DNA of 64,000 bases from Streptomyces sp. M92. GTDB lineage: Bacteria; Actinomycetota; Actinomycetes; Streptomycetales; Streptomycetaceae. Both the position numbers and the translations under genes were made by a program. The DNA is taken from positions 2,108,001 through 2,172,000 of the forward strand of contig NZ_CP101137.1 of the NCBI RefSeq assembly GCF_028473745.1. Reading direction: 5' to 3'. Positions within the stretch are counted from its first letter, which is position 1. Each line of letters opens with the position of its first letter. Positions 1-10,498 of the stretch are shown piece by piece. A model generated the notes under the pieces. It was not told where the DNA came from, searched no databases, and saw nothing but the letters and a program-made list of their open reading frames with translations.

Positions 1-94
1 CGTGCACGAGCGCCGACAATTCGGTGGTCGCCGAGGCGAACAGCTGGCCGATGCTGCGTTCGGTGCCGACCGGGCTGCCGTCGGGTGCGCTCAT
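1..94 (-). CDS. Phage holin family (DUF1469-like) protein, 5' end only
   Basis: Only the first 31 codons lie in the window. The gene reads leftward and runs off the left edge. It starts with ATG at 94, preceded on its own strand by a GGGAGAG ribosome site. The visible N-terminus begins MSAPDGSPVGTERSIGQLFA and continues with a segment rich in Ala, Thr and Leu. This resembles the start of actinobacterial phage-holin-superfamily membrane proteins, which are commonly found next to nhaA in Streptomyces. The membrane segments that would confirm this are outside the window. The identification rests on N-terminal similarity and position only. Confidence 0.55.
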   Translation of the reverse strand, partial: MSAPDGSPVGTERSIGQLFASATTELSALVH

Positions 95-208
95 CGCGTC
101 TCTCCCTCTTCCGCTGGCTGATCTGCGTACGGTTCCGTGGCTGTCGGACGCCGCCTGACTGCCGCGGCCCGACCGCGTACGGTCCGTCTTTTGTACCGTC
201 TCGTCAGA

Positions 209-1633
209 TCATGCCGGACCGTCGCCCTGATCGCCTGCCCCGCCCGGCACTTCGGCAAGCCGCGCCGCCTCCATCTCCTCGGCGATCCGGCGGTGCTCGG
301 CGGCCTTCTTCTCGTAGATCGCGGCCACCCGCAGGTGGTACGCCGGGTCGTCCTCCTCGTAGATGTCCGGCACGCCGCTGAGGTCCTCGTCGCGCTCCTC
401 GGCCTCGGTCAGCCTGCGGTACTTGGCGTTCCGTACCTTCAGCAGCACGGTGGCCAGCAGCGCCGCGACGACCGAGCCGGTCAGGACGGCGGCCTTGACC
501 TCGTCGGTCATCGCCGCGTCGCCCTCGAAGGCCAGCTCGCCGATCAGCAGCGACACGGTGAAGCCGATGCCGGCCAGCGTGGCCACCGCGAACACGTCGG
601 CCCACTGGAGGTCGTCGCTGAGCGAGGCCCGGGTGAAGCGCGCCGTCAGCCAGGTGCCGCCGAAGATGCCGAACGTCTTGCCGACGACGAGCCCGAGGAC
701 CACGCCCAGGGTCTCCGGCTTGGTGAACACGTCGGCCAGCGCCCCGCCCGAGACCGACACACCCGCGCTGAACAGTGCGAACAGCGGCACGGCCAGACCC
801 GCCGACAGGGGGCGGACCAGGTGTTCGATGTGCTCGCCGGGGGAGTGGTGCTCGCCCTCCCGGGTGTGGCAGCGCAGCATCAGGCCCATCGCGACGCCGG
901 CGATGGTGGCGTGGATGCCGCTGTTGTACATCAGCCCCCAGATGACGAGGCCGAGCGGCACGTACACGTACCAGCCGCGCACTCCCTTGCGCAGCAGCAG
1001 CCAGAAGACGACGAGGCCGGCGACGGCGCCGCCGAGCGCGGCGAAGTTCAGGCTGTCGGTGAAGAAGACCGCGATGATCAGGATCGCGAAGAGGTCGTCG
1101 ACGACGGCGAGGGTCAGCAGGAAGGCGCGCAGGGAGCTCGGCAGGGAGGTGCCGATGACGGCGAGCACGGCGAGCGCGAAGGCGATGTCGGTGGCGGTGG
1201 GCACGGCCCAGCCGGCCAGCGAGCCGCCGCCGGCGGTGGCGGTGACGGTGTACACGAGCGCCGGTACGGCCATGCCGCACAGCGCCGCGACCACCGGGAG
1301 CGCGGCGGCCTTCGGGTCCTTCAGGTCTCCCGCGACCAGCTCGCGCTTGAGCTCGATGCCGGCGACGAAGAAGAAGATCGCGAGCAGTCCGTCGGCGGCC
1401 CAGTGCGCGACCGACAGGTCGAGGCCGACGGCCCCGATCCCGAAGTGGAAGTCGCTGACGCTCTCGTAGCTGTCACTGAGCGCCGGTATGTTCGCCCACA
1501 CCAGTGCGGTGATCGCGGCGACGAGCAGCAGTACGCCGCCGACGGTCTCGGTGCGCAGTGCTTCGGCGACGTAGTTCCGCTCGGGGAGGGACAGCCGTCC
1601 GAAGACTTTGCGGGGGGTGCGGGGGGCGGTCAC
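209..1633 (-). CDS. nhaA: Na+/H+ antiporter NhaA
   Basis: A 474-residue inner-membrane antiporter that exchanges external protons for cytoplasmic sodium. The family hallmarks are visible: the ATDIAFAL segment (the region of E. coli Asp133) and the VVDDLFAIL motif whose two aspartates (E. coli Asp163/Asp164) form the ion-binding site. About eleven hydrophobic segments follow one another, and the protein ends in a charged cytoplasmic tail of roughly 70 residues (EERDEDL, then EEDDP) that is longer than in the enterobacterial protein. I chose GTG at 1633 because GGAGG lies 8 bases upstream. An in-frame ATG at 1693 has no ribosome site. The gene is divergent from nothing nearby: acsA lies upstream on the same strand and has its own terminator, so nhaA is probably transcribed alone. 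Confidence 0.93.
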   Translation of the reverse strand: MTAPRTPRKVFGRLSLPERNYVAEALRTETVGGVLLLVAAITALVWANIPALSDSYESVSDFHFGIGAVGLDLSVAHWAADGLLAIFFFVAGIELKRELVAGDLKDPKAAALPVVAALCGMAVPALVYTVTATAGGGSLAGWAVPTATDIAFALAVLAVIGTSLPSSLRAFLLTLAVVDDLFAILIIAVFFTDSLNFAALGGAVAGLVVFWLLLRKGVRGWYVYVPLGLVIWGLMYNSGIHATIAGVAMGLMLRCHTREGEHHSPGEHIEHLVRPLSAGLAVPLFALFSAGVSVSGGALADVFTKPETLGVVLGLVVGKTFGIFGGTWLTARFTRASLSDDLQWADVFAVATLAGIGFTVSLLIGELAFEGDAAMTDEVKAAVLTGSVVAALLATVLLKVRNAKYRRLTEAEERDEDLSGVPDIYEEDDPAYHLRVAAIYEKKAAEHRRIAEEMEAARLAEVPGGAGDQGDGPA

Positions 1634-1728
1634 GGGGAAGACCTCCGGTCGTTGGGCAGCACGGACTCGCTTGCCGACCAGACTTCCCGGCACACCATGA
1701 GGATCTTGTTGAGCTTCTTACGCGTTCC

Positions 1729-1742
1729 TTAGCCTACCTAAA
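1729..1742. promoter_or_regulatory. Possible operator upstream of nhaA (TTAG-N5-CTAA)
   Basis: The plus strand reads TTAGCCTACCTAAA in the nhaA promoter region. The arms TTAG and CTAA are inverted around five bases. The right part resembles half of the actinobacterial DmdR/IdeR iron box (consensus halves TTAGG/CCTAA), but the left half is poor. This is a weak candidate. Confidence 0.25.
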
Positions 1743-1801
1743 CTGCCGTGGCGCTGCCGGGTGACCTTCGTGACGGTACGCAACCGGACGAAGCGTGCGA
1801 A

Positions 1802-1836
1802 AAGGGCACCCGGGCGGTCGTGCGCCGGGTGCCCTT
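1802..1836 (-). terminator. Terminator of acsA
   Basis: A perfect 12-bp inverted repeat (AAGGGCACCCGG and its complement, 11-base loop) lies 13 bases beyond the acsA stop codon. On the acsA strand the stem is followed by a short T run, as in an intrinsic terminator. Confidence 0.85.
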
Positions 1837-1848
1837 CGTGTGGGCGGC

Positions 1849-3804
<1,956 letters not shown>

Positions 3805-4021
3805 GACATCTCCCGTTCTCAGGGTTGTCCGTTGTGTCCCAGGCCACAGCTCATCAGACCCGGGGGGCCGATGACAAGGGTCGACGGGCAACTGGTTTAG
3901 ACCTGTGCGGCGGGCCGCCGTCCTCGTGGCCAGTGGTCATCAGTACCCACGGACGCCGAAGGCGCGGGGTTCAGCGTCTGTAACGACGCTCACACTCCCC
4001 GCGCCTCGGCCCCCGTGCCGT

Positions 4022-6580
4022 TCAGGCGGTCAGATCGGTCTCCAGGACCAGTTCGAACACGCCGTCCCCGGCGTCGCCCGCGTCCGGGGAGAGCAGGTAC
4101 GCCTGCGCCTCGCCCACGTGGAAGTACATGCCGTGCAGCTCCAGGTCCCCGGTTCTCAGGGCCCGGGCCACCGCGTCGTGGGCCCGCAGGTGTTCCAGCT
4201 GCTGGACCACGTTGGCCAGGCAGAGCCGCTCGGCCGCGTCGGCGGGCGGGCGTCCGGCCAGCAGGGGCCGGCCCCCGGCGTCCTCGGGCGGGCCTCCCGG
4301 CGCTCCGGGGAGCCGGTCCAGACTCGGCAGCCCGTGCCGCAGCCACCGCTTGAGCGGCGTCTGCGCACCGCCCGTATCGGTGCTGAGCAGCGCCTGCATG
4401 GCCCCGCACCCGGAGTGCCCGCACACCGTGATGGACCGCACCTTCAGTACGTCCACCGCGTACTCGATCGCGGCGGCCACCGAGTCGTCACCGCTCTCCT
4501 CGCCGGGCAGCGGGACGAGATTGCCCACATTGCGCACGACGAAGAGATCACCGGGACCGCTGGAGGTGATCATGGAGGTGACCACCCGCGAGTCGGCGCA
4601 GGTCAGGAAGAGCTGGGAGGGCTGCTGTCCCTCGCGGGCCAGCCGGGCCAGCTCGCCGCGCACCAGGGGTGCGGTGTTGCGCTGGAACGCGCTGATGCCA
4701 CGCGCCAGCTCCCGTCCGCTGAGCCCGCCGGAGGTGCCCGCGACGACCGGGCCGGTGGGGCCGGTGTGTCCGTCCGGTGCGACGGTCCCGTCAGTTCCGT
4801 GCCCGTCCGCCGTGCTCCGTGCGCCTTCCCCGCTCCGCGCGCTCCCCCTGCTCTGCGGGCCGTTCCCGCCCTGTCCGCGCGATCCGCCGGGAGCGGGCGC
4901 GGTGTCGGCGTCCGTGCCGGTCCCGTCCCGCCGGTCGGTGCCGGGCTGGGGCGTCGGCTGCGGGGGCTCGCACTGGTGGTTGCGCCAGGGGGTCCAGGGG
5001 CGGCAGCGGCAGCCGTCGGTGTCGGCCGGCTCGGAGATGCGGGTGCCCGGGCGGCGGCCGGTCACGTCGACGCGGCCGCCCTGCGCGGTGTGCGTCTTCT
5101 GCCAGTCCTGCAAGGTCTCGTACGCCGCGTGGTCCATGAACGACCCGTCCAGCTCCACGACGGTGTCCGACCCCTGGGGCACTTGGTGCAGGACCCGGCT
5201 GAGCCGCGGCACCGCGAGGAACGTCAACTGGCCCCGCACGTGCACGTGGTGGACCCCTGCCGTCTCGACGTGCCTGATCCGGGTGCGGGTCAGACGGTGC
5301 AGGGCGACGCCGACGGCCACGGCGATGCCCAGCGCGACGCCCTCCAGGACGCCGAAGAACACCACGCCGCCGGTGGTGACGGCGTAGACCAGCACCTCGC
5401 GGTGGCGGGTCACCGTCCGGATGTGGTTCAGCGACACCATCTTCAGGCCGACGGCCATGACCAGGGCGGCGAGCGAGGCGAGCGGGATCAGCTCCAGGGC
5501 CGGGACCAGCAGCAGCGTGGCGATCAGTACGAGAAGGCCGTGCAGCATCGTGGAGTTCCGGCTGACGGCGCCGGCCGACACGTTGGCGGTGCTGCGTACG
5601 GCCACACCGGCGATGGGCAGTCCGCCGAGCGAGCCGGAGACGATGTTGCCGGCGCCCTGGCCGAGCAGCTCGCGGTCGAGGTTGGAGCGCTTGACCCGGC
5701 CGGTCAGACTCGGCCGGGCGGCGACCAGCTTGTCCACGGCGACCGCGCCGAGCAGTGACTGCACACTGCACACCAGCGTGGTCGTGAGCACGGCGGCGAG
5801 AAGGCCGAGCACCGGTCCGTCGGGCAGCGCCGCCAGGGCATGGCTGCTCCAGGAGGGCAGGTCCACCTTGGGCAGGCGGAGCCCGGCCAGCACGGCGACC
5901 GCGGTGGCGCCGGCGACGGCGACGAGGGCGGCGGGGAGCTTGCCCAGCAGTCGGCCGGCCCGGCCGGGGATGCGCGGCCAGAGCAGCAGCAGGGTCAGCG
6001 TCAGGACGCTCGCCGCCACGTCGGCGGGGCGCAGGTCGGCCAACTGGGCGGGCAGCGCGAGCAGGTTGTCCGGCACGGAGCTCTGCGGGGTGCCGCCGAG
6101 GACGATGTGCAACTGGGCGACGGCGATGGTGACGCCGATGCCGGCGAGCATGCCGTGCACGATGGCGGGGCTCACCGCGAGCGCGGAGCGTGCCACGCGC
6201 AGGCAGCCGAGGCCGAGTTGGGCGATGCCGGCGAGCACGGTGATGGCGCAGGTCGTGCGCCATCCGTACTGCTGGATGAGGTCGGCGGTGACCACGGTGA
6301 GCCCGGCTGCGGGTCCGCTGACCTGGAGGGGGCAGCCGCCGAGCCGTCCGACGACGATCCCGCCCACCGCGGCGGCGACGAGGCCGGCCTGGAGGGGGGC
6401 GCCGGTGGCGAGGGCGATGCCCAGGGAGAGGGGCAGGGCGATCAGGAAGACCGCGATCGACGCCGACACGTCGGCGCCCGCGACGCGGAAGCGCCGGGGG
6501 CCGCCGGGCGGCGGACTGTGGGGTGGGTGGATGTGCTCGGTCCGGGCCGAATCGGCGCGGGCGGGGACGCAGGACGACAT
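4022..6580 (-). CDS. SulP-family anion transporter fused to beta-carbonic anhydrase
   Basis: An 852-residue fusion. Residues about 35-420 form a SulP/SLC26 transporter core with ten or more hydrophobic segments and the LQVSGPAAGLTVV signature. Residues about 440-510 look like a reduced STAS domain (VVELDGSFMDHAAYETL). A Gly/Pro/Thr-rich linker of about 110 residues follows. Residues about 635-852 are a beta-carbonic anhydrase with the zinc ligands in CADSR (about 661) and CGHSGCG (about 720). In other bacteria such fusions are thought to import bicarbonate and interconvert it with CO2 at the membrane. The substrate here is inferred, since sulfate is also possible. ATG at 6580 has AGGAGA upstream. 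It is divergent from the deacetylase-like lipoprotein gene. Confidence 0.9.
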   Translation of the reverse strand: MSSCVPARADSARTEHIHPPHSPPPGGPRRFRVAGADVSASIAVFLIALPLSLGIALATGAPLQAGLVAAAVGGIVVGRLGGCPLQVSGPAAGLTVVTADLIQQYGWRTTCAITVLAGIAQLGLGCLRVARSALAVSPAIVHGMLAGIGVTIAVAQLHIVLGGTPQSSVPDNLLALPAQLADLRPADVAASVLTLTLLLLWPRIPGRAGRLLGKLPAALVAVAGATAVAVLAGLRLPKVDLPSWSSHALAALPDGPVLGLLAAVLTTTLVCSVQSLLGAVAVDKLVAARPSLTGRVKRSNLDRELLGQGAGNIVSGSLGGLPIAGVAVRSTANVSAGAVSRNSTMLHGLLVLIATLLLVPALELIPLASLAALVMAVGLKMVSLNHIRTVTRHREVLVYAVTTGGVVFFGVLEGVALGIAVAVGVALHRLTRTRIRHVETAGVHHVHVRGQLTFLAVPRLSRVLHQVPQGSDTVVELDGSFMDHAAYETLQDWQKTHTAQGGRVDVTGRRPGTRISEPADTDGCRCRPWTPWRNHQCEPPQPTPQPGTDRRDGTGTDADTAPAPGGSRGQGGNGPQSRGSARSGEGARSTADGHGTDGTVAPDGHTGPTGPVVAGTSGGLSGRELARGISAFQRNTAPLVRGELARLAREGQQPSQLFLTCADSRVVTSMITSSGPGDLFVVRNVGNLVPLPGEESGDDSVAAAIEYAVDVLKVRSITVCGHSGCGAMQALLSTDTGGAQTPLKRWLRHGLPSLDRLPGAPGGPPEDAGGRPLLAGRPPADAAERLCLANVVQQLEHLRAHDAVARALRTGDLELHGMYFHVGEAQAYLLSPDAGDAGDGVFELVLETDLTA

Positions 6581-6908
6581 GTTTCCCGTCTCCTACAGCG
6601 GCGGGATACCGAGCGCCCGGCGGACGCTCGGTGCGTACGTGATGAGCGCTGGGGAACGCGCTGGCGATTGCGCTCAGTAAATAGATCGTAATTCAGAGTA
6701 AAGACGAGGCATAGACTTTTCGCGCAAATGGAGTAATGTGCCGCTCAAGTGAGTGAATCTATACATTTCATCGGCTTGTCGTACTAATTCCCTCTCGCAT
6801 TCGTGCCACCTTGACGGCGCTGACGCCACGTCCCCGGCGCAGCACGCGATTCACCCGACATCGCCGTCGTCGGCGTTGGCCCGAGAGAAGGAAGAAGGTG
6901 GGCGGAAC
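6581..6908. promoter_or_regulatory. Divergent promoter region, AT-rich
   Basis: A gene-free stretch of 328 bases separates the SulP-carbonic anhydrase gene from the lipoprotein gene. The part from about 6670 to 6800 is unusually AT-rich for this genome and includes TAATGT near 6735 and other TA-rich hexamers that could serve as -10 elements in either direction. I see no inverted repeat strong enough to call an operator. Confidence 0.45.
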
Positions 6909-8195
6909 ATGGCCGCCACCCACAGGATCGCCGCGCGCACCGTGGTCGCCGCCGCGGTCTGCGCCGCGTCGCTCGCCGGTTGCGCGATCGGCAGCGGTAC
7001 CGGTTCCGGTGAAGGGACGCAGGGTCCGGAGAAGGAGAAGGGGAAAGCGGCGCCTGCGCCCAAAAACGCGGTCCGGCTGATCGGCGACGGTTCCACCGCG
7101 TACACCGGGGCCCAGCCGCACCTGCCCCGGCCCGAACGGCTCAAGCCCGGCCAGAAGCCGCCGCAGTTCGTGGTGTTCTCCTGGGACGGCGCGGGCGAGG
7201 ACAGCCAGAAGCTGTTCTCCTACTTCCGTGAAGTGGCCAAGGAGAACGACGCCACGATGACGTACTTCCTGAGCGGCGTCTACATGCTGCCCAAGGAGAA
7301 GCGGGACCTCTACCGGCCGCCGCAGCATTCCCCGGGCCGCTCGGACATCGGCTTCAACGACGAGCAGGGCATCGCCGACACCGTCAAGCAACTGCGGCTG
7401 GCGTGGCTGGAGGGCAACGAGATCGGCACCCACTTCAACGGGCACTTCTGCGGCCCCGGCGGCGGGGTCGGCGAGTGGTCCGTCGAGGAGTGGAAGGAGG
7501 AGATCAGGCAGGCCAAGCAGTTCGTGAAGACCTGGAAGACCAACACCGGGATGAAGAACGCGGCGCCGCTGCCCTTCGACTACGACAAGGAGCTGATCGG
7601 CGCCCGCACTCCCTGCCTGGAGGGCCAGGAGAACTTCGTGAAGGCCGCCGGTGACATGGGCTTCCGCTACGACAGCAGCGGCGTGAACAACCAGGTCTGG
7701 CCGGAGAAGAAGGAGGGCGGCCTGTGGGACCTGTCGATGCAGCTCGTCCCCTTCCCCGGGCACACCTTCGAGCAGCTCACCATGGACTACAACTTCATGG
7801 TCAACCAGTCGGGCACCACCACCCAGGGCGATCCGGCCAAGCACGAGCTCTGGGGCGACCAGATGCGTGACGGCCTGCTCCAGGGCTTCCGGCGGGCCTA
7901 CGACGGCAACCGCGCGCCCCTGATCATCGGCAACCACTTCGAGTCCTGGAACGGCGGCACCTACATGCGCGCCGTCGAGGAGGTCATCGAGACGGTGTGC
8001 ACCAAGGACGAGGTGCGCTGCGTCTCCTTCCGGCAGCTCGTGGACTGGCTGGACGCCCAGGACCCGAAGGTGCTGAAGAAGCTGCGCACCCTCGGCGTCG
8101 GCGAGGCGCCGGAGAAGGGCTGGGCGTCCTTCCTGTCGGCCCAGCCCGCGCCGGCTCCGAAGGGCGTGCCCGGAGCCCCGGCCGCCAAGCGGTAG
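6909..8195 (+). CDS. Secreted lipoprotein with polysaccharide-deacetylase-like fold
   Basis: A 428-residue exported protein. The N-terminus has a signal peptide with lipobox LAGC (Cys about residue 24), so it should be anchored to the outer face of the membrane. After a charged linker, the segment VVFSWDGAGED resembles the Asp-containing motif 1 of NodB-type deacetylases, and EIGTHFNGHFC resembles the metal-binding His motif 2, although spaced differently from classical NodB. The substrate could be a cell-wall or exopolysaccharide acetyl group; this is inference. I chose ATG at 6909 because the earlier in-frame codons have no ribosome site and would place residues ahead of the signal peptide. 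A shared terminator separates it from the convergent CooC-like gene. Confidence 0.75.
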   Translation: MAATHRIAARTVVAAAVCAASLAGCAIGSGTGSGEGTQGPEKEKGKAAPAPKNAVRLIGDGSTAYTGAQPHLPRPERLKPGQKPPQFVVFSWDGAGEDSQKLFSYFREVAKENDATMTYFLSGVYMLPKEKRDLYRPPQHSPGRSDIGFNDEQGIADTVKQLRLAWLEGNEIGTHFNGHFCGPGGGVGEWSVEEWKEEIRQAKQFVKTWKTNTGMKNAAPLPFDYDKELIGARTPCLEGQENFVKAAGDMGFRYDSSGVNNQVWPEKKEGGLWDLSMQLVPFPGHTFEQLTMDYNFMVNQSGTTTQGDPAKHELWGDQMRDGLLQGFRRAYDGNRAPLIIGNHFESWNGGTYMRAVEEVIETVCTKDEVRCVSFRQLVDWLDAQDPKVLKKLRTLGVGEAPEKGWASFLSAQPAPAPKGVPGAPAAKR

Positions 8196-8230
8196 CCGTC
8201 GGGCGGGCGCGGACGTACGCGCGGCTCAGG

Positions 8231-8254
8231 CGCCGGCACCGCCGGGTGCCGGCG
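8231..8254. terminator. Bidirectional terminator
   Basis: A perfect 10-bp stem (CGCCGGCACC and complement) with a four-base loop lies between two convergent genes and touches the stop codon of the leftward one. Confidence 0.7.
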
Positions 8255-9235
8255 TCACGCCGGGGCGGCGACCGTCTCGCGGAGTACGAAGCCGGGGTCG
8301 ACCTGCGCGGCCAGGTCGGCCCCGGTGCGCTCGTTGCCCCAGCTGCGGGCGTTCTTCAGGTGGAAGTGGACCATCTGGCGCGTGTAGCGCTCCCAGTCCC
8401 GAGACTCGTACGTCGCGTCGGCGGCCGTGCGCAGCGTGCGCAGCGCGCGGTGGTTGGCGTCCTCCAGGAGTCCGAACCGGGGCGGCCGGGCCTTCTCCAT
8501 GGCGCGCACCCAGTCCGAGTGGCCGACGGTCGTCAACAGGTCGTCCCCGGCCTCTTCGCGCAGGAAGTCGAGGTCGTCCGGCCCCTGCACCTTGTTTCCG
8601 ACGACCTTCAGGGTGACGCCGAAGTCGCGGGCGTACTCCTTGTACTGGCGGTAGACGGAGACTCCCTTCCGGGTCGGCTCGGCGACGAGGAACGTGATGT
8701 CGAAGCGGGTGAACATGCCGGAGGCGAACGAGTCCGAGCCCGCGGTCATGTCGACCACGACGTACTCGTCACGGCCGTCGACCAGGTGGTTCAGGCACAG
8801 CTCCACCGCGCCCGTCTTGGAGTGGTAGCAGGCGACTCCGAGGTCGGACTCCGTGAAAGGTCCGGTGACCATCAAACGGAGGGCCCCGGCGTCGAGTTCC
8901 ACCGGCCGGGCGCAGACGTCGTAGACCGGGTTGTCCTCGCACACCCGCAGCAGGCGCGAGCCCTCGCCGGGCGGGGTGGTCTTGATCATCGTCCCCGTGG
9001 AGGTGATCCGCGGGTTGGTGCCGCGCAGGTACTCCTTGATCAGCGGCAGGTGCTCGCCCATCGCGGGCAGTCCCGCGGCCTCCGTCTCGTCGAGGCCCAG
9101 CGCGGCCCCCAGGTGCTGGTTGATGTCGGCGTCGACGGCGACGACGGGCGCACCGGTGGCGGCGAGATGGCGGATGAACAGGGAGGACAGGGTGGTCTTG
9201 CCGCTGCCGCCCTTCCCGACGAAAGCAATTTTCAT
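8255..9235 (-). CDS. CooC/MinD-like P-loop ATPase
   Basis: A 326-residue SIMIBI-class ATPase. The N-terminus begins MKIAFVGKGGSGKTT, a deviant Walker A with the signature lysine (GKGGSGKTT) typical of CooC, NifH and MinD relatives. VVAVDADINQHLG is the switch I region, and YVVVDMTAGSDSF is the Walker B/switch II region. CooC proteins help insert nickel into carbon monoxide dehydrogenase, but no such enzyme is nearby, so a general maturation or partitioning role is all that can be said. ATG at 9235 is used; GTG at 9241 is an equal alternative that adds two residues. It is divergent from the Fic-like gene with a 111-base intergenic region. Confidence 0.8.
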   Translation of the reverse strand: MKIAFVGKGGSGKTTLSSLFIRHLAATGAPVVAVDADINQHLGAALGLDETEAAGLPAMGEHLPLIKEYLRGTNPRITSTGTMIKTTPPGEGSRLLRVCEDNPVYDVCARPVELDAGALRLMVTGPFTESDLGVACYHSKTGAVELCLNHLVDGRDEYVVVDMTAGSDSFASGMFTRFDITFLVAEPTRKGVSVYRQYKEYARDFGVTLKVVGNKVQGPDDLDFLREEAGDDLLTTVGHSDWVRAMEKARPPRFGLLEDANHRALRTLRTAADATYESRDWERYTRQMVHFHLKNARSWGNERTGADLAAQVDPGFVLRETVAAPA

Positions 9236-9337
9236 GTTCACCAAGAGTAGTGCCGCTCTGGCTGTGCGTGACGCCGCGGTTCGGGCACACGTGAAGAAGA
9301 CCACTCATTCGTGGGGCGGGGCCGAGGGGTGCGTAAT

Positions 9338-9357
9338 GTCGTACTCATGAGTACGAC
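9338..9357. promoter_or_regulatory. Perfect 20-bp palindrome over the start codon of the Fic-like gene
   Basis: GTCGTACTCATGAGTACGAC is a perfect palindrome with its centre inside the ATG start codon (9347-9349). The hexamer TAATGT at 9334-9339 fits a -10 element and would place the transcription start at or next to that ATG, so the palindrome would sit at +1. This fits either a repressor operator or simple autoregulation of a leaderless mRNA. Confidence 0.5.
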
Positions 9358-10171
9358 AGGCGCGACCGCCGACCCGCTCGCGGCCCTGGGCGAACTGCCC
9401 GGCGTGGCCGAGTCCGTGGAGTCAGTCCGCAAGGCCGTGGACCGGGTCTACGGCCACCGGATCATGCGACGCCGCAGCAACGCGATCACCTCGGAGGCGG
9501 CACTGCGCGGCGCCCGGGGCTCGGCGGCGCTGTCCGGAGCGGACTGGGCCCTGGAGGAGGTGCGGCGACGCAGCGACTTCAGCGTCGACGACGAGGCACG
9601 CACGGTGGGCGCGGCGCTGCGGCTGACCGCCGAGGCGGGGCAGCTGCTGTCCATCTGGCGCCAGTCGCCGCTGCGGGTGCTGGCCCGGCTGCACCTCGTG
9701 GCGGCGGCGGACGAGGCCGACCGGGCGGGGCGGCCCCGCCAGGAGGGCGAGCCGGTGGACGAACCCCTCGTCGAGCTGCCCCTGCCGGGCGCCCGGGAGG
9801 CGCACGGCAGGCTGGAGGGCCTGGCCGGGCTGGTCATGGCGGGCGGTGCCGCGCCGGCGCTGGTGACGGCGGCCGTCGTGCACGGCGAGTTGCTGGCGCT
9901 GCGGCCCTTCACCTCGCGCAACGGCCTGGTCGCACGTACGGCCGAGCGCATCGTCCTGGTCGGCAGCGGTCTCGACCCGAAGTCGGTCTGCGCTGCCGAG
10001 GTCGGCCACGCCGAGCTGGGCCGCGCCGCCTACCTGGCGGCGCTCGACGGTTACGTCTCCGGGACGCCGGAGGGCATGGCCGCCTGGATCGCGCACTGCG
10101 GCCGGGCGGTCGAGCTGGGCGCACGCGAGTCGACGGCGGTGTGCGAGGCGCTGCAGCGCGGGGCGGCGTGA
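9347..10171 (+). CDS. Fic/Doc-like protein with degenerate active-site motif
   Basis: A 274-residue protein. The middle has the helical layout of Fic proteins and the segment HGELLALRPFTSRNGLVAR, which aligns with the Fic motif HxFxxGNGRxxR. The catalytic His is Arg, the glycine before Asn is Arg, and the following Arg is Leu. Fic enzymes transfer AMP or other phospho-groups from nucleotides to target hydroxyls. With these changes ordinary AMP transfer is unlikely, so this may be a non-catalytic or neofunctional member. ATG at 9347 has no ribosome site and lies just downstream of a possible -10 element, so a leaderless mRNA is likely. A hairpin terminator follows five bases after the stop. 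Confidence 0.65.
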   Translation: MSTTGATADPLAALGELPGVAESVESVRKAVDRVYGHRIMRRRSNAITSEAALRGARGSAALSGADWALEEVRRRSDFSVDDEARTVGAALRLTAEAGQLLSIWRQSPLRVLARLHLVAAADEADRAGRPRQEGEPVDEPLVELPLPGAREAHGRLEGLAGLVMAGGAAPALVTAAVVHGELLALRPFTSRNGLVARTAERIVLVGSGLDPKSVCAAEVGHAELGRAAYLAALDGYVSGTPEGMAAWIAHCGRAVELGARESTAVCEALQRGAA

Positions 10172-10175
10172 AGAT

Positions 10176-10203
10176 GCGGCGGTACGAGAATTCGTACCGC
10201 CGC
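10176..10203 (+). terminator. Terminator after the Fic-like gene
   Basis: A perfect 12-bp stem (GCGGCGGTACGA and complement) with loop GAAT begins five bases after the stop codon. It is symmetrical, so it may work in both directions. Confidence 0.7.
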
Positions 10204-10498
10204 TGGCATGACCACCGGGTTACCAAGCGTCCTCGAAATGTTGCCCATCAGGTCGGGAGCTTTGCCCGTCACCTGGTGCGGCTGGCCCGTAATCGACGGG
10301 TCGACGTCGCGTGGGTGCTCGATGTCCATGCTCGGTCCGTGGGGCCAATTGCGTTTCTTAAGGTGATCCTTTCGGATGTCCTTGGTCTCGCGGGCCGTTG
10401 AGTCCTTTGTACTCCTGCGCCGGAGCAAGCGGAAGTGCCGACCGCACTTCTTTACATTTGCACTCATACGCGGGTGAAAGGGCGGGCCGGGGGAGGGC
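10204..10498. other. Convergent intergenic region without a convincing gene
   Basis: About 295 bases between the convergent Fic-like and HAD genes. GC content is lower than in the flanks. A 7-bp hairpin GAAGTGC-CGACC-GCACTTC at 10432-10450 followed by TTT looks like a second rightward terminator. A 76-codon frame from 10174 is open, but it starts inside the first terminator hairpin and has weak third-position GC bias, so I do not call it. Confidence 0.5.

Noticed and set aside
137..1732. Very long plus-strand open frame opposite nhaA
   Set aside because: It is the antisense frame that stays open because of high GC; its translation is Gly/Arg/Ala/Asp-rich with no domain.
10174..10401. A 76-codon frame (MRRYENSYRRWHDH...) after the Fic-like gene
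   Set aside because: The start lies next to a terminator hairpin, third-position GC is low, and there is no recognisable domain.
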